DNA from: an uncultured bacterium | Lineage (GTDB): Bacteria; Planctomycetota; Phycisphaerae; Phycisphaerales; SM1A02 | Length of the DNA: 5,535 bases | Assembly: GCA_903867275.1 (NCBI GenBank) | Contig: CAIPQY010000368.1 | Location: forward strand, 1-5,535 | Direction of reading: 5' to 3' | In this document: piece after piece, positions 1-5,535 of the stretch | Layout of the letters: the number at the start of each line of letters is the position of its first letter | How positions within the stretch are numbered: position 1 is the first letter of the stretch | The notes under the pieces: generated by a model | Databases searched by the model: none | What the model was told of the DNA's origin: nothing | The model's input: the letters and a program-made list of their open reading frames with translations, nothing else | Position numbers and translations under genes: made by a program

Positions 1-253
1 GCACACCTTCGTCATGCAGAATGCGGCGCAGCGCGCGCGCGTAGGCCAGATCCTTGATCGGATTCACGCTGCCGCCGTGCAGCGGCGCGCCGAACCAACG
101 CACGCCGGCCTGGGCAAGCGAGGCCCGCGTCGCTTCGTCGGTATGGCCGGTGATGGCGATCACCTCGTGACCCGCCGACTGCGCGGCGCGGATCAGGCTG
201 CCGCGGAAGGCCAGCACGCGGTGCGCGTCGCGACCGATCAGCGCGATCTTCAT
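1..253 (-). CDS. Glycosyltransferase family 4-like protein, N-terminal part (cut by left window edge)
   Basis: Only the first 84 codons are inside the window; the protein continues beyond base 1. It begins MKIALIGRDAHRVLAFRG, a first beta strand plus an F-R-x-x-L-I helix, followed by a GHEVIAITG strand near residues 29-37, and G-V-R-W-F-G, N-P and D-L-A-Y-A-R-A-L-R elements up to residue 80. This order is typical of the N-terminal Rossmann half of GT-B enzymes of the GT4 kind used for O-antigen, capsule or exopolysaccharide assembly at the inner face of the cytoplasmic membrane. The donor-binding C-terminal half is not visible, so sugar specificity cannot be said. The start ATG overlaps the stop of the upstream amidotransferase gene as ATGA, and a GGAG lies nine bases before it. 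That fits an operon with translational coupling. The family assignment is by pattern recognition on a fragment. Confidence 0.8.
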   Translation of the reverse strand, partial: MKIALIGRDAHRVLAFRGSLIRAAQSAGHEVIAITGHTDEATRASLAQAGVRWFGAPLHGGSVNPIKDLAYARALRRILHDEGV

Positions 254-2211
254 GATGTGGGTCTCCAGCGTTCCGCCCATGCCACGTACATGAGAATGGA
301 CCACATCTGGTGCACATGACCGCTCTCGCCGCGCATCAGGCCATTCCACATGCGGCTCACACCTGCCGCATCCAGCAGCGGGTCCTGGGCGACGCGCCTG
401 GATGCAAGCAGGTCACCACCCCACGAACGCAGCGGACCGCGCAGCCATGACTCCAGCGGCACGCCGAACCCCGCCTTGGGTGCTATCAGCGCCTGCGTGT
501 GCAGATGCCTCGCGAGCACCTGTCGCAGCAGCCACTTGCCTCGGCCGTGACGAACCTTCATCTGCGCCGGAAGCGACCACGCGAATTCCACCAGCCGATG
601 GTCGAGAAGCGGCACGCGCACCTCGAGGCCCGATGCCATGCTGGCGCGATCCACCTTCACCAGCGCGTCATCCACGAGGTAGCCCGTCTGGTCCATGAAC
701 TGCATGCGGCGCAGGAAGTCGGGAAGTCGCGTCGCTGCGGCATCGTTCCACCAGCCCGCACCGGGCGCGGAAAGTCTCAGCGCATCTGCCAGCGCCGCTC
801 GCGGAGCGGTCACCTGCTCGTACGCGTCGCGTTCCGTCGCGGCGTGAAGCATGGAGGCCCACTTGTGCACCCGGTCGCCGGCGCGGCCGACGCGCAGGCG
901 GCGTGGCAGCAGCGGCTTCAGCGTCGCATGCAGCGCGTCCCATGCGTGTGGCGAAAGCGCGCGCGCAGCCACGGCGGCCGCCTGGCGAACCGGCCGTGGA
1001 AATCGACGCAGGCGCGGCCAGCCGTTGTGCGCAAACACGTGCCGGTGATAGCCGCCGAAAACCTCGTCGCCTCCGTCACCGGACAGCGCGACCGTGGCGT
1101 GTTCGCGCGTGAGACGGCTGATCAGGTAGGTCGGCAGCTGGCTGGAGTCGGCGAACGGCTCGTCGAACACCTCGGCCATGCGAGGCACGCACTCGAGCAG
1201 GGTTTCGGTTGTCGCGCGCAGTTCGACCAGCTGCACGCCGAGATCTCTCGCCGTGTCGCGCGCGATCGCCCGCTCATCGAACGCCGCCTCGTCGAATCCG
1301 ACCGTGAAGGCGCGCAGGGATCCGGCGCCGCCGGCTCTGGCGATCGCGGCCACGGTGGTGGAATCGATGCCGCCCGAGAGGAATGCTCCGATCGGAACAT
1401 CGGACACCAGGCATTCCCCGACAACCCGCTGAAGCAGCGTCTCGAGCCGATCCGTGGCCTCGGTTTCATCGCAGGTCAGCGGCTGGGCGCTGTTCGCGGC
1501 CGCGATCTCCAGCGCATTCCACCAGCACGAGGTGGTCGTGACGCCGGTGGTGAGGTCCACGCGCAGCGAATGGCCGGGTGCAACCTTTCGGACGCCGGTC
1601 CAGACGCAGTCGTTCCCGGGCACGCAGGCATGCGCGAAGAATCCGGCCACGGCATCGGTGTCGATGGTGCGTCGGAAGCCCGGCACCTGCAGCAGCGCCT
1701 TCAATTCGCTCGCGAAGGCGAAGGTGCCCGCCTGCTCGTCGCCCACCCATGTGTAGTGCAGCGGCTTGATGCCCATGCGATCGCGCGCCAGATGCAGGCA
1801 GCGCTCGTGTCGGTCGTGCAGCGCGAAGGCGAACATGCCGGCGAATCGCGTCAGCGCGGCACGAAGCCCCCAGGCCTCGATGGCCGCAAGCATCACCTCG
1901 GTGTCCGAGTGTCCACGCCATCGCGCGCCTGCCGCGGCGAGTTCGGTGGCCAGTGCCGGCGCGTTATACACCTCGCCGTTGAACGCGATCGCGTAGCGGC
2001 CTGAGGCGCTTTCCATGGGTTGATGGCCCGCGGGGGACAGGTCGATCACGCTCAGGCGCGCGTGCGCCAGGCCCAGCGCATCTCGCGCGTGCCACAGGGT
2101 GCCGGCGTCGTCAGGGCCACGATGGCGCAGGCACGCGCGCATCGCGTTCAGCGTGCCAGGGCCGTCGCCCAGAGCTCGTCGCATGTCGAAAAGGCCGGCG
2201 ATGCCGCACAT
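250..2211 (-). CDS. asnB: Asparagine synthase (glutamine-hydrolysing)-type amidotransferase
   Basis: A complete 653-residue class II glutamine amidotransferase fused to an ATP-pyrophosphatase synthetase domain. Known chemistry of the family: glutamine is hydrolysed in the N-terminal domain and the ammonia attacks an AMP-activated carboxylate, usually aspartate. Seen here: Cys2 as the nucleophile after Met removal (MCGIAGLFD), RHRGPDD at 29-35, AFNGEVYN at 76-83, HSDTE at 101-105, the ATP P-loop LSGGIDST at 278-285, EPFADSS at 351-357, SGDGGDEVFGGY at 377-388 and a late VDRASMASGLEVRVPLLDH block. All key residues are present, and the length suits the longer AsnB-like group found in polysaccharide and exosortase loci. 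The start is fixed by the need for Cys at position 2. There is no Shine-Dalgarno; a TAGCAT box ends six bases upstream. It is the first gene of a minus-strand operon with a glycosyltransferase, so it may amidate a uronic acid (as proposed for WbpS-like proteins) rather than make free asparagine. The gene symbol is used at family level. Confidence 0.93.
   Translation of the reverse strand: MCGIAGLFDMRRALGDGPGTLNAMRACLRHRGPDDAGTLWHARDALGLAHARLSVIDLSPAGHQPMESASGRYAIAFNGEVYNAPALATELAAAGARWRGHSDTEVMLAAIEAWGLRAALTRFAGMFAFALHDRHERCLHLARDRMGIKPLHYTWVGDEQAGTFAFASELKALLQVPGFRRTIDTDAVAGFFAHACVPGNDCVWTGVRKVAPGHSLRVDLTTGVTTTSCWWNALEIAAANSAQPLTCDETEATDRLETLLQRVVGECLVSDVPIGAFLSGGIDSTTVAAIARAGGAGSLRAFTVGFDEAAFDERAIARDTARDLGVQLVELRATTETLLECVPRMAEVFDEPFADSSQLPTYLISRLTREHATVALSGDGGDEVFGGYHRHVFAHNGWPRLRRFPRPVRQAAAVAARALSPHAWDALHATLKPLLPRRLRVGRAGDRVHKWASMLHAATERDAYEQVTAPRAALADALRLSAPGAGWWNDAAATRLPDFLRRMQFMDQTGYLVDDALVKVDRASMASGLEVRVPLLDHRLVEFAWSLPAQMKVRHGRGKWLLRQVLARHLHTQALIAPKAGFGVPLESWLRGPLRSWGGDLLASRRVAQDPLLDAAGVSRMWNGLMRGESGHVHQMWSILMYVAWAERWRPTS
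254..266 (-). promoter_or_regulatory. Ribosome binding site of the operon-internal glycosyltransferase gene
   Basis: On the minus strand, GGAG (plus-strand CTCC at 263-266) lies nine bases before the ATG at 251-253, inside the last codons of the amidotransferase gene. It is modest but recognisable, and it contrasts with the transcription-unit-leading genes of this window, which have no such element. Together with the ATGA overlap it supports coupled translation of the two genes. Confidence 0.5.
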
Positions 2212-2217
2212 GGCTGC

Positions 2218-2223
2218 ATGCTA
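2218..2223 (-). promoter_or_regulatory. Candidate -10 box of the amidotransferase operon
   Basis: The minus strand reads TAGCAT (4 of 6 matches to TATAAT, including the key A2 and T6), followed by exactly six bases and then the ATG at 2209-2211. With usual spacing, transcription would begin at or next to the A of the ATG, giving a leaderless mRNA. No recognisable -35 hexamer is found 16-18 bases further upstream (TCTCCG at 17), so the box rests on its position and on the similar arrangement at the other three gene starts. Confidence 0.4.
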
Positions 2224-2250
2224 GATCGTGGCGTGATCGTCGGAGATTCG

Positions 2251-2279
2251 TTGGATCGGCGACCGCGCCTTGTTACACT
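2251..2279 (+). promoter_or_regulatory. Candidate sigma-70-type promoter of the nucleotide-sugar dehydratase gene
   Basis: TTGGAT at 2251-2256 and TACACT at 2274-2279 are separated by 17 bases, the standard spacer. The -35 matches TTGACA in its first three bases only; the -10 matches TATAAT at 4 of 6. The -10 ends nine bases before the GTG start at 2289, so the predicted transcription start at about 2286 leaves a leader of only a few bases or none. This is the best-formed promoter in the window. Confidence 0.5.
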
Positions 2280-2288
2280 TCGTCGATA

Positions 2289-4163
2289 GTGCTGAAACCC
2301 GTTCTCCGGCTTCCCAATTCCGCGAAACTCGCTGTGGCTGTGGCCAGCGATGCGGCGATCCTCGCTGTGGCGGTGGCGGGGGCCTATCTGCTGCGTCTGG
2401 ACCACCTGAAATGGCTCTGGCCGCAGGGTGCAGCGGCGATCGTGGGCATGGCGCTGGTGGGGCCTGCCGTGTTCCGCTTCGCGGGTCTGTATCGAGAGAT
2501 CACGCGATACATCGGACCGGTGTTCGCCTATCGCGTGGTGAAGGGCACGGCGCTGCTTGCGCTGCTGTTCTATGCGGCGACCTTCCTGTTCGACCGAGGT
2601 AGCGGAACGCCTCGATCGGTGCCCATCATCTTCTTCCTGTTGTCCACGCTCGGCATCGGTGGATCCCGGCTCTTCGCGCGCTGGCTGCTTCTTGGCAAGA
2701 GCGCCGCCGCGCGCGGTCCGCGCGTCGTCATCTTCGGCGCGGGCGCCGCCGGCATCGGCCTGCATTCGGCGCTGGTGCATGCGCGCACACATCAGGTGAT
2801 CGCTTACATCGACGACAACCCGCAGCTGGTGGGCCGTTCCATTCGCGGCGTGCCGGTCCGGCCGACCAGCGAGATGGACTTCATCGTCCGCGAGCATGGC
2901 GTGAACGCGATGCTGCTTGCGCTGCCCTCCGCCAGTCGCGAACGACGCAGGCAGTTGGCGGAGGCTGGCGTGAACCTCGGCGTGCAGGTGCTGACGGTGC
3001 CGACCTTGTCGGAAATCCAGGACGGCAGCGCGCGGGTGGATCAGATCCGCCCGGTCAGCATCGACGAGCTGCTCGGCCGCACGCCGGTGGCTCCAAAGAC
3101 GGAACTGCTCCAGCGACTCGTGGTGGCGCGCAACGTGCTGGTGAGCGGCGCTGGAGGCAGCATCGGTTCCGAGTTGTGCCGAAAGATCATTGCCTGCCGC
3201 CCGGATCGCCTGGTGCTGGTCGACGCCTGCGAGCACAACCTGTATTCGATCGAGATGGAGCTGCGGAACTGGATGTCCGCCAACCGTTCCGACGTGCGCC
3301 TGGAGGCGGTGCTCGGGTCGGTGCAGGATGCGGTGTTGATGGAGCGGCTGCTGCAGGCGAACCGCATCCAGACCATCTATCACGCCGCGGCCTACAAGCA
3401 CGTGCCGATCGTGGAGCGTCACGAGAGCGTGGGTGCCGAGACCAACGTGATCGGCACGCATGTGCTGGCCACGGCCGCGGAGCGCGCGGGCGTGGAAACG
3501 TTCGTGCTGGTCAGCACCGACAAGGCCGTGCGCCCCACCAGCGTGATGGGTGCCAGCAAGCGCGTGGCGGAACTGGTGCTGCAGGGACTGCACCGCCAGG
3601 GCAGTCGCACACGCTTCTGCATGGTGCGCTTCGGCAACGTGCTCGGATCCTCCGGCTCGGTCATCCCGCTGTTCCGTGAACAGATCGCGCGTGGCGGGCC
3701 GCTCACCGTCACGCACGCCGACATGGTGCGCTACTTCATGACCATTCCGGAGGCCGCCGAACTCATCCTGCAGGCTGGCGCCATGGCCAAGGGTGGCGAA
3801 GTGTTCCTGCTCGACATGGGCGAGCCGGTCCGCGTGGACGATCTGGCGCGGAACATGATCCGCCTTGCGGGGCGCTCCGTGCGCGACGCAGCCAACCCGA
3901 ACGGCGATATCGAGATTCACTACACGGGCATCCGGCCGGGCGAGAAGATGTTCGAGGAGCTGCTGATCGGCGGCGAGACCAAGCCCACCGAGCATGCATC
4001 CATCCGGCTCGGTCACGAGCCCGCGCTGGCTCCGCAGCGTCTCGACACCAGCATCGACCGCTTGCGTGCCGCCATCGATCAGCGCGATGACAACGCCGTG
4101 CGAAGTCTGCTGGTGGAGATGGTGAACGAGGCATCCGCTCACGCGCCCGACACGGTCGCCTGA
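2289..4163 (+). CDS. Membrane-bound nucleotide-sugar 4,6-dehydratase, WbpM/FlaA1/CapD family
   Basis: A complete 624-residue protein. Family role: NAD(P)-dependent 4,6-dehydration of UDP-GlcNAc (sometimes with C5 epimerisation) at the cytoplasmic membrane, giving the 6-deoxy-4-keto precursor of sugars such as QuiNAc, FucNAc or bacillosamine for O-antigen, capsule or glycans. Seen in order: four hydrophobic segments at about 12-36, 47-66, 84-103 and 111-133; a first Rossmann motif GAGAAG at 150-155 (the CoA-binding-like domain of long family members); the NAD-binding GAGGSIGSE at 287-295; STDK at 409-412; M420-G-A-S-K424, where Met replaces the usual catalytic Tyr of short-chain dehydrogenases as in WbpM; VRFGNVLGSSGS at 446-457; DMVRYFMTIPEA at 478-489; and GIRPGEK at 547-553. 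The long form matches WbpM/PglF rather than soluble PseB. The GTG start is the first possible start in frame and gives a normal N-terminus, but there is no Shine-Dalgarno. It is divergent from the amidotransferase operon, as expected at a cluster edge. The substrate is inferred from the family. Confidence 0.92.
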   Translation: MLKPVLRLPNSAKLAVAVASDAAILAVAVAGAYLLRLDHLKWLWPQGAAAIVGMALVGPAVFRFAGLYREITRYIGPVFAYRVVKGTALLALLFYAATFLFDRGSGTPRSVPIIFFLLSTLGIGGSRLFARWLLLGKSAAARGPRVVIFGAGAAGIGLHSALVHARTHQVIAYIDDNPQLVGRSIRGVPVRPTSEMDFIVREHGVNAMLLALPSASRERRRQLAEAGVNLGVQVLTVPTLSEIQDGSARVDQIRPVSIDELLGRTPVAPKTELLQRLVVARNVLVSGAGGSIGSELCRKIIACRPDRLVLVDACEHNLYSIEMELRNWMSANRSDVRLEAVLGSVQDAVLMERLLQANRIQTIYHAAAYKHVPIVERHESVGAETNVIGTHVLATAAERAGVETFVLVSTDKAVRPTSVMGASKRVAELVLQGLHRQGSRTRFCMVRFGNVLGSSGSVIPLFREQIARGGPLTVTHADMVRYFMTIPEAAELILQAGAMAKGGEVFLLDMGEPVRVDDLARNMIRLAGRSVRDAANPNGDIEIHYTGIRPGEKMFEELLIGGETKPTEHASIRLGHEPALAPQRLDTSIDRLRAAIDQRDDNAVRSLLVEMVNEASAHAPDTVA

Positions 4164-4970
4164 TCAGGTGCCCGGCCCCAGGCGGTAGGTGGCGAGCCCC
4201 AGCCACTCCTTCAGGCAGTGCTCCGACTGCGACAGCGCGATGCCTCGCGGCAGCAGCATCGTCAGGGAGAATCGCTCGGCCGCGCCTCGCGTGTCGAAGT
4301 CGCAGGGCACCGGCACGACGGTGAAGCCTGCGCGTTCGTAGGCCATCCGTGAGCGCGGCATGTGATAGGCGCTCGTGCAGAGCAGGATGCTCTTCACGCC
4401 ACGCAGCTTCAGCGCCGCGGAGATGCCTTCGCACTCGTCGCTGGTGTACAGCGCCGGTCCGCCCTCCACGATCGCCGCACGCGGCACCCCGCGCTGCACG
4501 GCGACATCCGCCAGCCACGCGCCATTCATCGGACTTCCCGGCACGTCGATCTGCCCGCCACCGGTCGCCAGCAGGGGCGCTTTGCCGGCCTTGAACGCAT
4601 CGATCGCCTTGTCCAGGCGGTCCGCGGCGTGCTTGCCGAACTGCTCCAGCCGGCCGTCGGGGTGCACATACACCGCCTGTCCGCCTCCAAGCATCACGAT
4701 GGCGTCGGCGTTTGGAAGCGCATTGATCGGCATGGACGGCGACTGCCGCTCCAACGACCAGGCCAGCAGGGTGGCCACCAGTGGTGTGCTGAATGCGTAA
4801 AGAACGAAGAGACCCCCCAAGGCAAGCGCGAATCCGGTTCGTGCGGTGCGTCGGTGCACCGCAGGCTGCATCGATCGCCACAGCAGCCACAGTCCGATCA
4901 CGATCAGCACCATCGCGATGGTGGTCGGCATGAACAGCGACGTGTACCAGCGTGTCGGCACCAGATTCAC
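4164..4970 (-). CDS. DUF218 membrane protein of the ElyC/YdcF/SanA family
   Basis: A complete 268-residue protein with two N-terminal membrane segments (about 12-31 and 47-70) followed by a DUF218 domain, the layout and approximate length of E. coli ElyC. Visible family motifs: ADAIVMLGGG at 88-97, the helix AADRLDKAIDAFK at 115-127, LLATGGG at 133-139, TSAYHMPRSRMAYERAG at 199-215, VVPVPCDFDT at 218-227 and a terminal H-C-L-K-E-W-L-G-L-A-x-Y-R-L stretch like the ElyC C-terminus. ElyC affects envelope and peptidoglycan synthesis through lipid-carrier use; the biochemical activity of the domain is not settled. The acidic segment usually written E-x-x-S-x-x-T-x-E-x-A reads VEGGPALYTSDECEG (168-182), somewhat divergent. 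I chose the GTG at 4968-4970 because it gives the aromatic stretch that precedes the first helix in homologues; the ATG at 4929-4931 (residue 14) is the alternative. It meets the dehydratase gene tail to tail with no gap. Confidence 0.85.
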   Translation of the reverse strand: MNLVPTRWYTSLFMPTTIAMVLIVIGLWLLWRSMQPAVHRRTARTGFALALGGLFVLYAFSTPLVATLLAWSLERQSPSMPINALPNADAIVMLGGGQAVYVHPDGRLEQFGKHAADRLDKAIDAFKAGKAPLLATGGGQIDVPGSPMNGAWLADVAVQRGVPRAAIVEGGPALYTSDECEGISAALKLRGVKSILLCTSAYHMPRSRMAYERAGFTVVPVPCDFDTRGAAERFSLTMLLPRGIALSQSEHCLKEWLGLATYRLGPGT

Positions 4971-4977
4971 GCCGCGC

Positions 4978-4983
4978 AGCCTA
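4978..4983 (-). promoter_or_regulatory. Candidate -10 box of the DUF218 gene
   Basis: The minus strand reads TAGGCT, a TANNNT-type box matching TATAAT at only three positions, seven bases before the GTG start. No clear -35 is present. It is weak alone and is listed because the same placement recurs at all transcription-unit starts in the window. If the downstream ATG at 4929-4931 is the true start, this would be a normal promoter with a short leader. Confidence 0.25.
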
Positions 4984-5004
4984 CCGAACCCGCTTGCGCG
5001 TTCG

Positions 5005-5010
5005 TATTCT
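5005..5010 (+). promoter_or_regulatory. Candidate -10 box of the MIP channel gene
   Basis: TATTCT (4 of 6 to TATAAT) ends seven bases before the ATG at 5018-5020. The intervening bases CTGCCCC contain no Shine-Dalgarno, so a leaderless transcript is likely if this box is used. The region 17 bases upstream (TACCGA) is not a convincing -35 and overlaps the opposite-strand box at 4978-4983. Confidence 0.4.
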
Positions 5011-5017
5011 CTGCCCC

Positions 5018-5535
5018 ATGGCGACCATCACACCCTTTGCGGGCGAACTCGTGGGCACGGCGATCCTCGTCATGCTCGGCGACTCCATCGTCGCCAACCA
5101 CCTTCTGGAGCGAACCAAGGGCCATGGCGCCGGCTGGCTGGCGATCTGCAGCGGCTGGGCGGTGGCGGTGTTCGTGGCGGTGTATTGCGTGGCCAGCGTC
5201 AGTGGTGCGCACCTGAATCCCGCCGTCACGCTGGGCCTGAACATGGCGGGGGTGTTCCCGGGCGACAAGGTGCTGCCATACATCACCGCGCAGATGCTGG
5301 GTGGACTGGTGGGTGCCGTGCTGATGTGGCTGGTGCACCTGCCGCACTGGAGCCGCACCAGCGACGCGGCCGACAAGCTGGCCTGCTTCTGCAACGCGCC
5401 CGCCGTGCGCGCGCCGCTGTCGAACCTGCTCACCGAGGTCATCGCCACGGCGCTGCTCATCTTCGGCATCCTGGCCCTGAAGGACGCGCAGCTGAACATG
5501 AACGACGGCAGCGTGGTGAAGGTGAGCCTGGGTGC
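5018..5535 (+). CDS. MIP-family channel, probably a glycerol facilitator (aquaglyceroporin), N-terminal part
   Basis: The first 172 codons are present; the gene continues past the window end. The protein starts MATITPFAGELVGTAILVML, with the conserved first-helix Glu at residue 10, and has SGAHLNPAVT at 62-71, the first NPA half-helix (N67-P68-A69). Membrane helices are apparent at about 7-27, 40-60, 84-106 and 132-155. Trp47 lies exactly 20 residues before the NPA asparagine, the same spacing as the selectivity-filter Trp48 and Asn68 of E. coli GlpF; water-specific AqpZ has Phe there. This favours passive glycerol or small-polyol uptake across the inner membrane. The second NPA and the filter arginine lie outside the window. 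The loop with LVHLPHW resembles the GlpF subtype found in many Gram-positive bacteria and Bacteroidetes more than enteric GlpF. The start is the first ATG and gives a normal N-terminus; there is no Shine-Dalgarno. A glycerol kinase gene might follow, but none is visible. Confidence 0.88.
   Translation, partial: MATITPFAGELVGTAILVMLGDSIVANHLLERTKGHGAGWLAICSGWAVAVFVAVYCVASVSGAHLNPAVTLGLNMAGVFPGDKVLPYITAQMLGGLVGAVLMWLVHLPHWSRTSDAADKLACFCNAPAVRAPLSNLLTEVIATALLIFGILALKDAQLNMNDGSVVKVSLG

Noticed and set aside
499..2004. 501-codon open frame on the plus strand opposite the amidotransferase gene
   Set aside because: Low-complexity Arg/His/Gly-rich translation without recognisable motifs; a shadow of the well-supported asnB-type gene.
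2212..2288. Small RNA or riboswitch in the divergent gap
   Set aside because: The gap is only 77 bases, contains promoter-like boxes close to both starts, and shows no conserved aptamer-like fold.
2148..4142. 664-codon open frame on the minus strand opposite the dehydratase gene
   Set aside because: Its translation is rich in His, Gln and Arg with no domain or motif, and it lies wholly antisense to a gene with clear family motifs. Long antisense frames are expected in GC-rich coding DNA with strong third-position bias.
4164..4230. Possible intrinsic terminator after the dehydratase gene
   Set aside because: No stable stem with a following T-run on either strand; the region is already coding for the DUF218 protein.
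3763..4890. 375-codon minus-strand frame spanning the end of the dehydratase gene and most of the DUF218 gene
   Set aside because: It is another frame of the DUF218 gene extended into antisense of the dehydratase; Arg/Ala/Gly-rich with no motif, while the DUF218 frame has membrane segments and family motifs.
4362..5216. 284-codon plus-strand frame across the DUF218 gene into the channel gene
   Set aside because: Antisense to one real gene and out of frame with the other; it crosses the divergent gap and has no recognisable domain.
1..5535. A novel defence, mobile or CRISPR-like system
   Set aside because: No repeat arrays, transposase, integrase, toxin-antitoxin pair or tRNA was found; all five genes belong to known envelope or transport families.

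Overview
The window is GC-rich, roughly two-thirds G+C by eye, and densely packed. It holds five protein genes with short gaps and no RNA gene, mobile element or CRISPR array that I can see. Gene content and codon bias suggest a high-GC Gram-negative bacterium, perhaps a gammaproteobacterium of the Xanthomonadales type. That placement is inference only, because nothing here is a firm taxonomic marker.

Left part (1-2211, minus strand): two genes of a surface-polysaccharide operon. An asparagine-synthase-type glutamine amidotransferase (250-2211) is followed, with an ATGA overlap, by the N-terminal part of a family 4-like glycosyltransferase that runs off the left edge. Middle (2289-4163, plus strand): a membrane-anchored nucleotide-sugar 4,6-dehydratase of the WbpM/FlaA1/CapD family, divergent from the amidotransferase across a 77-base gap. 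Together these three genes look like the edge of an O-antigen, capsule or exopolysaccharide cluster: the dehydratase makes a 6-deoxy-4-keto sugar nucleotide, the glycosyltransferase transfers a sugar, and the amidotransferase may amidate a sugar acid or make asparagine.

Right part: a DUF218 membrane protein of the ElyC/YdcF/SanA group (4164-4970, minus strand) meets the dehydratase gene tail to tail, with the two stop codons directly abutting. It is divergent, across 47 bases, from a MIP-family channel (5018 onward, plus strand) that is cut by the window end. The channel has the first NPA motif and a tryptophan at the position that marks glycerol facilitators.

The main unusual feature is in the gaps. 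None of the four genes that begin a transcription unit has a convincing Shine-Dalgarno sequence. Each instead has a TANNNT box (the minimal bacterial -10 pattern) ending 6-9 bases before the start codon, which would place transcription starts at or within a few bases of the start codon, as in leaderless mRNAs. The one operon-internal gene start does have a GGAG. I found no sign of a previously undescribed multi-gene system; the genes belong to known families.
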